A stretch of 64,000 nt of DNA from Pogona vitticeps (taxonomy: Eukaryota; Chordata; Lepidosauria; Squamata; Agamidae), in contig NC_135787.1 of assembly GCF_051106095.1 (NCBI RefSeq), positions 159,472,001 to 159,536,000 of the forward strand. Direction: 5' to 3'. The translations under genes were made by a program, and so were the position numbers. Of this stretch, positions 11,576-23,145 are shown piece after piece. The notes beneath the pieces were generated by a model. It saw only the letters and a list, made by a program, of their open reading frames with translations. It did no database searches and was not told the origin of the DNA. Position 1 is the first letter of the stretch, and each line of letters begins with the position of its first letter.

Positions 11576-13357
11576 GCAGATTTAACACAGCGTTAGGATG
11601 CTTTGAATGAGTTCAGCTAATCTTTAAGCCTCTGTGAAATGAAGTTTCCTTATCCAGAATATTTTAGAAGTTTCATTAAAAGAAAGCAAATACAAACCTG
11701 TTTACAAAGTTTTATGTGTACATATTTGATGCCAATCATATCTATGAAGTACAGTTTATATCTCAGAACACACCACCATGCTCTTGGTGCATTTGAAAAC
11801 CCACTAGACATGTTCACAGCTGAAGGCAAGGGTGACAAGCCACAGTCTTAACATGGTGTAACATAGCAACTGTTCATGTATTGCTTCCATGGCAGACCAC
11901 CTAACAAACTTGGCAAATCTTCTCTATTTCTGATTTGCTTCTCCCCTGCCTTTTTTATTGATTCCTGTTTCATAGAGAGTAGCTGGAGAAGCAAACCCAG
12001 GATGAGCGATACTTGTGGGCTTGGGTGACAAAGTAGAATTTGCAAACCAACAAAAATGCATGGACTCAGGGTGTGGTTTGTGCCCAGTGCAGAGGCAGAT
12101 TTGATATCACAGCAAACCAGACTTCAACAACTCTGTCATGGCATGTTGTAACATGTGGGTGCTATGTAGTTGCCATCCCAATAGAGGGTGGTTGACTTAA
12201 AAATGGAGCTGGGAATTGGATAGGGTCTGTTGTGAAGCAACATTTTAAAGGACCACATTACATTAGTGTGAGCAGCATCTCAAATTTGTCCACCTCTCTC
12301 TGATTAAATGTGCATTATTTGGTTGACTGGAAAGAACTGCGTATTTTTAGAAGATACTTAAAATACTGGTATGTTGTATTTTTGAAAAAAAAGTAGGTCA
12401 TCACTCTTTCTCTGTTTGCTTAATAGTGAATTACATGCAATTGCCACATGAGATGATCTGCTGATATTCTGCTTAAGGATCATACACTCTGTATGCAACA
12501 TATCAAAGCAAAAAGGAAGTCTAGCTAATTAAATTCACTTGCCATACACATGCTGACAACAAGACTGTGGCTTGACGGCTCAGTCACAGGACAAAACCAA
12601 GAAGTGGTTGCATACTGTACTTTTATTTACAATGTTCTTAAGACTTGAATAATCACTTTGAAATGTCTGTGTTCTTTTTTTAAGCATGTCAAATGTTTGT
12701 TTTAAAAAAAGGCTTGCAAACATTTACTAGAGAGGCAGGAAGAGCAGAAACAGCACTACAGTACAAGATTTAGTTTCTTTGAAGGAGAGCTTATCAGAGT
12801 TTTATAGCAGCTTCTTAGTATTTGTGTACAAATATTCAAGCAGAGTCTATTGGGAGCAAGCGGATTCCTGAGAGGCAGGCAGAAAAGCCACTGTTCCTGT
12901 ATCATACTCAACATTATACTGTGGTTCCTTGAGCAACCTAGACGTTCTTTTATTAAAATAACTTCCTACTAAAAAAAAACCTGTCACACTTGATCTCAGC
13001 CCCTCCTCCTCTCCCAAGTAAATACGGCTGCTTTCTGTGGTTTCCTCTCTGCCCCTGCCCACTTCCAAAGTGGAAGAATCCCTTTCGTGTTTAGCAAAAG
13101 GACTGAGCCATCCTCTGAAAGAACCTGGACCTAATCAAACTTTAAAAGTTTTCTTCTTGCATATCCCTAATAGCTGTTGTCATTTTTGCTACCTAAAGTT
13201 CTACTGACAGTAAATGAGTCCCATACTCACATGGGTGGTGACTCAAGGAAAAGAAAGGCAAGTACATGGAGCAAGGCAAGACATGGCAAGATCAAGTGTG
13301 AGAGGAATCTGTGTTACATGGTTGAAAAATTGCTCAAAGTATCTGATTAAGCTAGAG
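11576..13357. other. Intergenic, nothing recognised
   Basis: About 1.8 kb with no recognisable element or exon. Open frames such as 12847-13068 (minus) are low-complexity and unsupported. Confidence 0.5.
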
Positions 13358-13666
13358 CAGTTGTTCCTAACCTTGAGTCCCCATATGTTTTTGGACTGAA
13401 AGTCCCAAAAGCCTTCACCACTAGCTGTGCTGGCCAGGATTTCTGGGAGCTGTAGTCCAAGAACATCTGGGGACCTCCCTGTGAGGTCCATGCACATGCA
13501 CACAGATCTCCATTGGGGCTGCTCACAGATGGCTGGTAGCTGGTTTGTTTACTTCCCCTTTTGGATGAAGCCCTGCCCCTCCACACACACATGGGTCAAG
13601 GCTTCTGCACAGTAGGAATGAAAATTAGAGGGAACGTTGCTGGGGACCCAAGGTTGGGAACCACGG
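13358..13666. mobile_element. hAT-type MITE, copy 3, carrying an internal insert
   Basis: The left half (from CAGTTGTTCCTAACC) and right end (CCCAAGGTTGGGAACCACG) match the hAT MITE family. They are separated by about 170 bp of unrelated sequence (roughly 13474-13642). CTGGGGA occurs at both junctions of that insert. The flanking 8-bp duplication is imperfect (AGCTAGAG near 13350, ATCTAGGG near 13667), so this copy is older than copies 1, 2 and 4. Confidence 0.6.
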
Positions 13667-16140
13667 ATCTAGGGGAGAGAGCTATGTAAGTCCTGATGCC
13701 TCTTCGCTGGTTGGAGAGGTCAACTATCTTCTTAAAGCTGTGGAGTCAAGTTGGTAACACTTAGGCCCTTGCTGGAACTGAGAGGGTACCATTGCCTTAT
13801 GAATTGACAGAATATGGAGATGCACAGGAGATTTAATGCACAGCAGCAGCATCCACAGGACCTAAGAGCAGTACACTTGAATCTCCAAAAGACCAAGGTA
13901 CATAATACATGCTGAATATGACCACCAGCTCTCACTTGTCCATGGAATTCAGACAGTGGTCTTGATAGCATGTCCTAGAAGAAAAGTGAGCTATAAATGC
14001 AATAAAAGAGTGAATAATCAGTCCCCATGTCTCCTACTCACTTTAGATTCCTGCAAACAGAAACTTAAGGAGAGGGCCTGTTAAAAACATTGTCTCATGT
14101 GTAGCCTGTGCAGATTCAAACTTCAGCATGCCAAACGAAAAATTTATTCAGTTAATTTGTTGAACGCCACAACCAATTCTTAGATAGAAAGGAGGAGGAT
14201 AAAATGATTGATGTATGCTAATTAAATAAAAATAAATGGTTCCAAGTGAGTGAAAGGAGGGCCTGTTGTAACTGTCCAAAAGATGGTAGCCACACAATTT
14301 GGTTATCCCAGGTTGATTCCAATAAAGCCTATATACGGTAATGGCACCAAGTTAAGTTTGCCTTTTCCTCTTTTCTGTACTATCTATTAATGCCTTGAGC
14401 AAATACTTTCCAATAATGTTTATGGTTTTAGCTGATAAATATTGCGGTGGAAACACTATCTAGCCACTCAGAGGAGTAACCCACCTAAGCAACCTGGTTG
14501 TAACAGAATATGCAAGTAGGGCACTCCCACCCTGGCAAGGTGAAGACAAGATCTTGTGTTATCAGTTCTCAAACGTACTTATGGTACTTTAGATGCAACT
14601 TTAACTTTCTTATCTAAACATTGTTCATTTTATTATTACAGTCTTGGGTTTCTTCTTGTCTTAGTTAAGTTTATTAACCTCACTGACATGGTCATAATAA
14701 CCTGTCCTGTTCTTTGATAACTACATACCTGCATTATCATAATGGATCACAATACTAGAACACAATCAGTACAGATAGCTAAACTTTAACTTGTTTCTGA
14801 TTATTTGTGTCCTTGCTCCCACCTGCTAAAAAAAAAGTTGGGAAATTGTGCTTACTGGCTGTTTGGAGAAAGACCCTTGGATGCAGGAAGCAGGGAGACC
14901 ATCAAACTTAAGGAAAGGACCTGTTAGTCAGAATGGTTTATAGTTTAGGCAATTCAGCCAAGGTCTTGCTCAATTCTTAGTATTCAGTCTTTTTTAAAAT
15001 TACATTTCCAAAAATTTCAGAGTCAGCACAGCAAGATACCAGAAGATGTAGGCAAAAAAAAGCTCACTCCTTGAAAATCTGGCCTTGTATCATCATTATT
15101 TTTTAAAGTCTGGGTTTGTTGTCTTCCATCATTGATGGGGTTGACTTCTGGTAAGAACTACAGAACTTGCCTTTTACTGAAAAGATGCAGCTCTGCCTGT
15201 ACTGCATGTGGACATTCCTCTGCAGAGTTCTATGAAGACCTCTTTGTAGCCCAGCTATATGACCTGCAATAGGGGGAGTGCATAAAAAGGGGGGCGCCTG
15301 TTATCTTTCCTCTGTGTAAGGACCATTGTATTCTCTTGCAATGGCACAGGTTATTTTCCCAAGTAGAACTAAAGATTATATAATATCTGCATGTAACTGC
15401 CTGTTCCCCATGTAGTTGCAGGATGTGATATTCCAGCTGTTGAAATGCGGCTGCTCCATAGAAACAAAAGGGCAACTGTCAGAACTGAAGTAGGTTGAAG
15501 GGCACTGCAAGTATTGCCTTTCCCTGTGATTCTTCTGCCAAAAGAAACTGCTGATTCCTTTCTGTAAAGATAGGAAGGACAAGTACTTCCTGCTGTCATA
15601 ATTTGTGGACTCGGAGCACTGGAGGGATATCTTGGATATGATCAAAGGTCAAGAGCAACTGCCATATGAGGAAAGGTTAACGTGTGGTATGCTTTGTTTT
15701 GAGGAAAAAACCCAAGTAATAGGGGAATCAATCAGACAGCTGTGCTGCCACTGGAGTGGGGAAGGATAGGGGGATGAATACCACCCCTATCATCTCCTCA
15801 AGGCCGCCTCCTTCCCCTGATGCTGGTGGGGTGAGACTGTGGCATCCCATGTAAAGAAGGGAGCTTGCCCACACTAGCCATACTTGCCCATCAGTACATG
15901 GGAGCTAGAGCCGGAAGCATCCTGGTGGCAGCTGAGAACGGCAGAGATGGAGCCTGCACTTCATGGAGCTGGAGCCACTCCCACCTGCTGTAAATACGTG
16001 CCACTGGTTGACTAGGCCAAACAGAATTCACACAGGCTGGCCATCAGGCCTGGGGAGGACTCCAGTGCACCTCATAAGGTGGTGAAGTGCTTATTGAAGG
16101 CTGAGAGGGTGGAGATGTATCCTCTCTCCCAGAACACTAA
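13667..16140. other. Intergenic, nothing firmly recognised
   Basis: A 2.5-kb stretch without an assignable gene. A GC-richer patch at about 15780-16100 differs from its surroundings but holds no exon-like frame. Short minus-strand frames at 15230-15645 resemble no known family. Confidence 0.45.
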
Positions 16141-16142
16141 CC

Positions 16143-16310
16143 CCTATGAGAAAGCCAGTGTGATGTAGTCGATATTACATCGGAGTAGGATGCAGGAGAC
16201 CCTGGTTTCAAATCTCTGCTCAGCCATGGAAATTCACTGGAGTTAGCAATGGTAAAAAACATTTTAAATGTCTCAGTTACCTCAAATACCTTATTAGAAT
16301 AACTGTAAGT
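16143..16310 (+). mobile_element. tRNA-headed SINE, family B, 5' part
   Basis: It begins AAAGCCAGTGTGATGTAGT and contains the box B-like GGTTTCAAATCTC followed by TCAGCCATGGAAATTCACTG. This arrangement (GCCAGTGTGGTGTAGTGG..., GGTTCAAATCCC, CCATGGAA..CACTGG) is a common amniote SINE layout. The 3' part is lost or unrecognisable. A related copy is at 61209-61400. Confidence 0.55.
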
Positions 16311-16714
16311 TGGATACAGTTTGGTGGTATGAAACAACTGGGGGCCACACACAATAGGTGTATAAACTATAAATCAATTAGAATCCCATTGGTGTTTATG
16401 TAAGGTTTGCAAACTTGGCACAACTAATTGAAACTATCTCATGAGGTATTGGGGTGTGTCTCAGTCATATGCCTAGTCACAAACCTGATTGCACAACAAC
16501 AAAATGTGCACTAATATCTAGTCAATTAGTTACAATTAGCCGCAGCAAGTAAAGCAGGCCTTTCAAGAATACGAGTAGGATTCTAACCACCATGCAGAAA
16601 AACTCAATTGGAATAAGTTTCCTTTTCCGTCTGCTTATCCAATTAAGTTAAGAAGTGGGAATTTAGGAAGTAATAAAAATAAATCCATATAGTGCATAGT
16701 AGAAGTATGGCATT

Positions 16715-16925
16715 TTCTACTAGAAGATGTGGCGACATTTGAGTGTGTTTAAAAAGGAATTAGACAAATTTGGGAAGGATAAGGATATCTTAAATACTGG
16801 AGTTAGTATGCCTCTTAATACTAATTGCTGAGGAATAGCGCTATGAGGATGGTGTTTGTGCTTATGTATTGCTGTGTGATATTTGATCTGATCCAGCAAA
16901 CTTGTTCTTACATTCTTAGGGGTTA
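16715..16925 (+). mobile_element. CR1 LINE 3' end
   Basis: The stretch ends TTTGATCTGATCCAGCAAAC and TTCTTACATTCTTAGG, matching the usual sauropsid CR1 3' terminus (CTGATCCAGCAGGGCTCTTCTTATGTTCTTA). Upstream, TTTAAAAAGGAATTAGACAA corresponds to the end of the CR1 ORF2 (FKKGLD). It is heavily 5'-truncated. Confidence 0.65.
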
Positions 16926-17079
16926 ATTGTTTGTGCACATTTTTAGGGGTTGGTTGTTAATGTGCAGCCTAATAGTCAGTAATCTAGAGACAACCATATA
17001 TGACCTCTGTCTGTCACTGTGGAACAGATTAAGCCAGAATCTGTTCCAGAATTTGCAATACCCCCTCTTAGGATGAATT

Positions 17080-19417
17080 GTTATCGTTAGGCATCCTTCA
17101 GTCTTGAGAGACTATGGTAACATGCTCTGTATGGAAGACTTGGAACAGCGTCTAGTGTGGCTGAGGCCAATACGAGAGTGACAATTCCTTTCACACTGAA
17201 GACAAATACAATCTGTCCCCTGTCCAGCTCCCTGATTTTGCTGGTTTCAGGACTGTCTCTTTGCCTCGGCCTGCTGGACAAGGGTCTCTTCAAAATGGGA
17301 GAGGCCATGTTGCACCGCCTGCCTCCAGGCTGAATGCTCAGATGTCAAGGTTTTTCATCTGTTGAGGTCCATTCCTAAGGCCTTCAGATCCCGCTTGCAG
17401 ATATTGTTGTATTGCAGCTGTGGTCTCCCTCTGGGGTGATTTCCCTGCACTAATTCTCCAAACAGGAGATCTTTTGGAATCTGACCATCAGCCATTCTCA
17501 TGACATGCCCAAGACAACGTAGATGTTGCTGTTTCAGTAATGTATACATGCTAAAAATTCCAGCTCATTCTAGGACTCGTTCTATTTGGAACTTTGTCCT
17601 GCAAGGTGATACCAAAAATGTGTTGGAAACAACGCATATGGAACGTGTTCAGCTTCCTCTCCTACCATGCACAAAGGGTCCAGGACTCACTGCAGTACAG
17701 GAGTGTACTCAGGAAACAGTCTCTATAGACCTGGATCTTGGTATATGCCATCAGCTTCTTATTAAAATTCCTTGTGAGTCTAGAGAACATAGTAGCTGCT
17801 TTGCCAATGTGTTTATCCAGCTCAACATTGAGGGAGAGAGTGTCAGAGATCGTTAAGCCAAGGTACACAAAGTCATGAACAACCTCCAATTCTTGTGTTG
17901 AGATGGTAATAGAGGAAGGTGACTCCATACCCTGGCCCACGACTTGTGTTTTCTTCAGGCTGATTGTTAATCCGAAGTCTTGGCAGGCCTTGCTAAAATG
18001 AATCATGAGTTGTTGGAGGTCTTCAGCTGCGTGGGAAACAACAGCTGCATCATCGGTGAAGAAGAAGTCGCGCATGCATTTCAGCTGGACTTTGGTCTTC
18101 ACTCTCAGTCTAGAGAGATTAAAGAGCTTTCCATCTGATCTTGTCCGGAGATAGACACCTTCTGTTGCAGTTCCAAAGGCGTGATTCAGCATGACAGCAA
18201 AAAAGATCCCAAAAAGGATTGGCATGAGGACACAACCCTGTTTCACTCCAGATGTTAAAGAGATCTGAGGTTGAGCCATCAAAAACTACAGTGCCCTTCA
18301 TTTCCTCATGAAAGGACTTGATGGTGTTAAGGAGTCGAGGTGGACATCCAGTCTTGGGAAGTATTTTAAAAAGGCCATCCCTGCTAACCAAATCAAAGGC
18401 CTTTGTGAGATCTATGAAGGCCACAAAGAGTGGCTGTTGTTGTTCCCTACATTTCTCCTGCAACTGTCTGAAGGAGAATACCATGCCAGTGGTGGATCTA
18501 TAGCTCAAAATCCACACTATGATTCTGGATACACTCTGTCTGCAAGCACCTGGGGTCTCTTCAGCACAACATGGGCAAGCAGCTTACAACGGTGAGAAGA
18601 GAGATGCCACGTTAGTTATTGCAGTCGCCCCTGTCTACTTTGTTATTGTACAATGTGACGATGTTTGCACCCTTCATGTCCTGTGGTACTCCACCTTCCC
18701 TCCAGCAAAGACGAAAGACTTCATACAGTTCGGTGGTGGTGATCTCTGTACAGCACTTCAGCACTTCAGCAGGGATGTTATCCTTCCCAGGTTCCTTGCT
18801 GGAGGTGAGGGAATCCAAGGCCACTTTCATTTCTGCTAAAGTTGGTTCGCTGTCCAACTCTTCCAAGACAGGCAGGGCCTCGATGTTATTTAGTTCCTCT
18901 TTGGTTACTACATTCTCTCTGGAATATAGCTCAGAGTAGTGCTGCACCCAGCGTTCCATCTGCTGTGCTTGGTCCTGGATGATCACGCCCATAGCAGACT
19001 TCAAGGGAGCAGATTTCTTCTGTATTGGACCTAAAGCCTGCTTGATACCGTCATACATTCCCTTGATGTTACCTGTGTCCACTGCTATCTGTATCTGAGA
19101 GCAGAGCTGAAGCCAATAATCGTTGGAACATCTCCTGGCAGCCTGTTGGACTTTGCTACGAGCAAGTTGAAGAGCCTGCAAGTTGTACTGACTAGGACAG
19201 GCTTTGTATGCTGCTAGAGCTCTCCTCTTATCCTTGATGGCTGGCATCAACTCCTCCAAATGGACTTTGAACCAGTCGGCCGTCTTTTTGGTCTTCTTGC
19301 CAAATGTGGACAGGGCGGTGTTATAAACAGCGTTCTTGAAATGTTCCCATCGTTCAGGTGCATTTGCATCAGCCAGGCCTGGAAGGGTTTCCTGAAGTGC
19401 TTGGGAAAATTCCTCCA
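17080..19417 (-). mobile_element. APE-type LINE remnant (RTEX-like?), reverse transcriptase and 3' end
   Basis: Four minus-strand frames in order carry one LINE polyprotein. 19418-18612 is a linker region. 18517-18119 has LFVAFIDLTKAFDLVSRDGL, then KILPKTGCP. 18282-17662 has LTSGVKQGCVLMPILF and the catalytic-type FFTDDAAVVS. 17549-17355 has LRCLGHVMRMADGQIPKDLL and NHPRGRPQLQY. These RT motifs (KAFD, GVKQGC, xxDD) and the C-terminal GHV.RM..GRIPKDLLYGEL block define a known vertebrate LINE group whose clade name I am unsure of. At least three frame breaks show it is dead. The 5' end is lost at or near the L2 at 19418. Confidence 0.7.
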
Positions 19418-20005
19418 CTTTTATTTATTTATTTATTTATTTATTTAATTTATATGCCACCCACACTACCCAAAGGTCTCTGGGCGGCTTACAGCATCCA
19501 AAATACAACAAAGATATGCAACAATTAAAATACAATTAAAATATATATAAAATTGCCATCGGACCCACAGCTAATATTATTTCAGTTAAAAGCCTTCTGG
19601 AACAGGAAGGTTTTGACCTGGCGCCGAAATGTCATCAGTGTCGGCGCCAGACGAATCTCAGTCGGGAGGGCATTCCATAGTCTGGGGGCAGCTGCCGAAA
19701 AGGCCCTTTGTCTACAAGCCATCCCTCTTACCTCCTTGAGGGACGGCTCTTTCAAAAGGGCCCCCTGGCTAGATCTTAACTGCCGGGTAGGCTCATATGG
19801 AAGGAGGCGGTCCTTCAGGTATCCAGGGCCCAAGCCGTTTAGGGCTTTATATGTCAAAACAAGCACTTTGAATTGGGCCCGGGCAGCAACTGGTAGCCAA
19901 TGTAACTTGTACAGAATCGGCTTGATATGTTCCCTGGCGGCCACACCACTCACCAGCCGCGCCGCTCGATTCTGGACCAGTTGCAGTCGCCGGACCATCT
20001 GTGAT
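19418..20005 (-). mobile_element. L2-type LINE 3' end abutting or nested in another LINE
   Basis: A (TTTA)n tail lies at 19419-19447. The minus strand then reads a 138-residue frame (19998-19582) with LQLVQNRAARLVSG, LHWLPVAARAQFKVL, TYKALNGLGPGYLKDRLLPY and AAPRLWNALPTEIR, the L2 ORF2 C-terminus. The frame is unbroken here, so the copy is fairly young. It starts exactly where the older minus-strand LINE's frame stops. Confidence 0.8.
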
Positions 20006-20559
20006 CGCGACTCTTGCTGATGTCAATATGTTGTCTTCCTTCCTTTTTCGTCATTCTGGCAACTCCTGCGACGTTGCTAGAACCAGTTGTATTGGCTGTT
20101 GCCTTTTCATTGGACTATTTCAGCAACATGGAGAGGAGGGATTTGCTGCTTGGGTAAGGATGGCTGGGCTTTTTTGAAAGGTTTGGAAACCAGGGGATAT
20201 GATGGAACGACAAAAAAGATGGTCTGGGCCGCACTTGTACACCCAGATGTAACCCAAAAGATTGTTTATTGGAGGACCTGTATTACAGTGATTCTGATCG
20301 TTCTTGTCACAACATGCTCAAAAGGTGGTGTTGAGGGAGCACTGTTTTATTCCATGGCCTTTGGCAAGTAGGAGACCTGTAACTAACAGTTTTGACACCC
20401 AGGGAAAGTAGCACCGTTTCCCACGCCCTCTGTCCTGAAACATGAGAATACCCTAGAAAGGTCAGGTTAATGCTTCCAAGAGAAAGAAGGAAAGAAACGA
20501 GTACTGGAAAGTGTTGCCAATTACTTTCCTACCAGTACATTCACCTCTAAATTTTGACA
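20006..20559. other. Unassigned sequence between LINE remnants
   Basis: A 94-residue + frame (20087-20371) is present but matches nothing I recognise. This stretch may be the 5' continuation of one of the neighbouring LINEs or unique DNA. Confidence 0.35.
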
Positions 20560-21130
20560 GCCTCAGCCTCAGTTGCCCTACTCTAGTTATTTCCATGGCT
20601 ACAAGGCTCTACCCTATCCTCTATTTTATTTAGCATCCACATGAAGCTGTTGGGAGTAGTTACTTGTACCTTGTGATGAGCAAAGCAAAAGCAAAGTGTG
20701 CTGCTTATATACTGTCCCAAAGGAATCAAAGCATTCTCTGGGTAGTTTATAACATAACTATGGAAGGAACATATTGTCCCCCAGCAAGCTGGGTACGTTG
20801 CTTACCAACCCTGAAAGGATGGAAGGCTGAGTCAACCTTTGTCGCGATCAGGTCATGAGAAGAGTCCTAACTGCAGTACTGTAGTTTAACCATATCACTG
20901 CAAGGCTAATATAAGATGCCTCATGGTGCACCAATATGCTGATGACAGTGAGCTCTATTGCTCTTTTCCACTGAAAACCAAGGAAGCAATCAGAATCCAT
21001 AAATGCTGCTGGAGCTCAGACGTGGCCAGAATGAGGATGAACAAGCAGAAATCAAATCCTGACAAGATGGAGGTATGCGGATCAATAGGAAGTCAGGCTC
21101 AGGAACTGGGATTTAAACTGCTCAGGTGCT
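20560..21130 (+). mobile_element. Old L2 reverse-transcriptase fragment split by a SINE
   Basis: Before the SINE the + strand reads LFSIHMKLLGVV (L2: LFNIYMKPLG). After it, from about 20923, comes HQYADDSELYCSF, the L2 YADD catalytic block, and NPDKMEV (L2: LNPDKTEV). The order and spacing fit one L2 copy interrupted by the SINE at 20660-20905. Frame degradation shows age. Confidence 0.6.
20660..20905 (-). mobile_element. tRNA-headed SINE, family A, antisense
   Basis: The reverse complement aligns with the SINE at 7721. In + orientation it runs from AAAGCAAAGTGTGCTGCTTA through CCCCAGCAAGCTGGGTAC and GGCTGAGTCAACCTTTGTCG to CTGCAGTACTGTAGTTTAAC, the inverted tRNA-like head. It lies inside an older L2 fragment. 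Confidence 0.68.
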
Positions 21131-21870
21131 TATAGGTTTTTAAAATCATTTTAACCAATTATGGGATGAAATCCTGTGGGGTTTTTAAAGCATGCAGAAG
21201 GCAAACTACTTTGAGAGCCTTTTAGATGACAATTCTTGAGTCTCTGCTGGGATACTGAAGCACATGCCAAGTTAGCAGATATGCATGGCCATGAGAATCC
21301 CAGTAGGTAAACTGCCAACTAGAAGGGACTGAATTTTTTGCTGTTTGCCTTCTGCATGCATAACAAAGCAACAGGATTTTAAGCATTATTTTTTGTTTGA
21401 CTTGTAGTATAATAAACAAGTTGGCCACAAAGCAAACTTTGATGCTAGGTGTGGCAGTATAATAAAGTTTGATATGGGATGTGTGTTGGGATGGGAGAGC
21501 CTTCAAAGCTTTGCCTTCTCTGCCAGAAAAGTGGTCCAGAATGACTGAGCAAATAGGTACCCGTTGCTTAGAAAATGAGTCAGCAGTACCTCTCAGGACC
21601 AAATTGAACATTACAAAGAGGCCATCATTAGAAGCTGAACTCTGTTAGTATCCCAGAAGTATGATTTGTCAGACAAACCTTTATGACTGAGCAATCATAT
21701 TTGAAAACAAAATCTGTGATTACCTGCTGATGACCATTCACAAACCAAAACAAACTCATTAGCAAAGTACCAGGGTGTGAAAAGCTTGTGCTCCGGCTAT
21801 CAGAATTCTATGGTCTGTAGGCACTCTTGATCCTCAATGGGCTGGTTGACTTCCTTTGGTGAAAAATCCT
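21131..21870. other. Intergenic, nothing recognised
   Basis: The longest open frame (21222-21611, minus, 129 residues) resembles no known protein. GCATGCAGAAGGCAAAC near 21190 is nearly repeated in inverted form near 21345 (GTTTGCCTTCTGCATGC), suggesting a diffuse inverted-repeat element of about 170 bp. Confidence 0.4.
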
Positions 21871-21873
21871 CAA

Positions 21874-23145
21874 TATTTTTCGTTCGTTTAGTCGTTTAGT
21901 CGTCTCCGACTCTTCGTGACCCCATGGACCAGAGCACGCCAGGCCCGCCTATCTTCCACTGCCTCCCGGAGTTGTGTCAAATTCATGTTGGTTGCTTTGC
22001 AAACACTGTCCAGCCATCTCATTCTCGGTCGTCCCCTTCTCCTCTTGCCGTCACACTTTCCTAACATCAAGGTTTTTTCCAAGGAGTCTTTTCTTCTCAT
22101 GAGATGGCCAAAGTACTGGAGCCTTAGCTTCAGGATCTGTCCTTCCAGTGACCACTCAGGGTTGATTTCCTTTAGAACTGATAGGTTTGTTCTCCTTGCA
22201 GTCCAGGGGATTCTCAAGAGCCTCCTCCAGCACCACAATTCAAAGGCATCAATTCTTCGGCGGTCTGCTTTCTTTATGGTCCAGCTCTCACTTCCATACA
22301 TCACGACAGGAAAAACCATAGCTTTGACTATTCGGACTTTTGTTGGCAATGTGATGTCTCTGCTTTTTAAGATGCTGTCAAGATTTGTCATCGCTTTCCT
22401 CCCAAGAAGAAGGCGTCTTTTAATTTCAGGGCTGCTGTCTCCATCTGCAGTGATCATGGAGCCCAGGAAAATAAAATCTGTCACTGCCTCCATGTCTTCC
22501 CCTTCTATTTCCTAGGAGGTGATGGGACCAGTGGCCATGATCTTAGTTTTTTTGATGTTGAGTTTCAGACTGTTTTTTGCACTCTCCTCTTTCACTCTCA
22601 TTACAAGGTTCTTTAATTCCTCCTCACTTTCTGCCATCAGAGTGGTATCATCTGCATATCGGAGGTTGTTGATATTTCTTCCGCCAATCTTAATTCCGGT
22701 TTGGGATTCGTCCAGTCCAGCCTTCCGCATGATGTATTCTGAATATAAGTTAAATAAGCCGGGGGACAATATACAGCCTTGTCGTACTCCTTTCCCAATT
22801 TTGAACCAATCAGTTGTTCCATGTCCAGTTCTAACTGTTGCTTCCTGTCCCACATATAGGTTTCTCAGGAGGTAGATAAGGTGGTCAGGCACTCCCATTT
22901 CTTTAAGAACTTGCCATAGTTTGCTGTGGTCCACACAGTCAAAGGCTTTTGCATAGTCAATGAAGCAGAAGTAGATATCTTTCTGGAACTCTCTGGCTTT
23001 CTCCATAATCCAGCGCAAGTTAGCAATTTGGTCTCTAGTTCCTCTGCCTCTTTGGAATCCAGCTTGTACTTCTGGGAGTTCTCGGTCCACATACTGCTGA
23101 AGCCTACCTTGCAGGATTTTGAGCATAACCTTGCTCAGAATATTT
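21874..23145 (-). mobile_element. BovB (RTE) LINE, 3' half with nearly intact reverse transcriptase
   Basis: The minus strand encodes a BovB reverse transcriptase. Block order is SKVMLKILQGRLQ, AGFQRGRGTRDQIANL, FCFIDYAKAFDCVDHSKLW, GVRQGCILSPGLF, NNLRYADDTTLMAESEEEL, AFELWCWRRLLRIPWTARR, KLRLQYFGHLMRRKDSLEK and VHGVTKSRRRLND. The finger, palm (YADD) and C-terminal parts are all present. Two long frames (23159-22512 and 22493-21888) are separated by one in-frame stop near 22503, where the usual BovB text has Trp (ITSW). The endonuclease domain is lost by 5' truncation near 23145. BovB is known for horizontal transfer among squamates, ruminants and other animals. A short second piece lies at 59985. 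Confidence 0.93.

Noticed and set aside
15780-16100. GC-rich patch considered as a possible CpG island or exon cluster
   Set aside because: CpG dinucleotides are few and no open frame with splice sites spans it.
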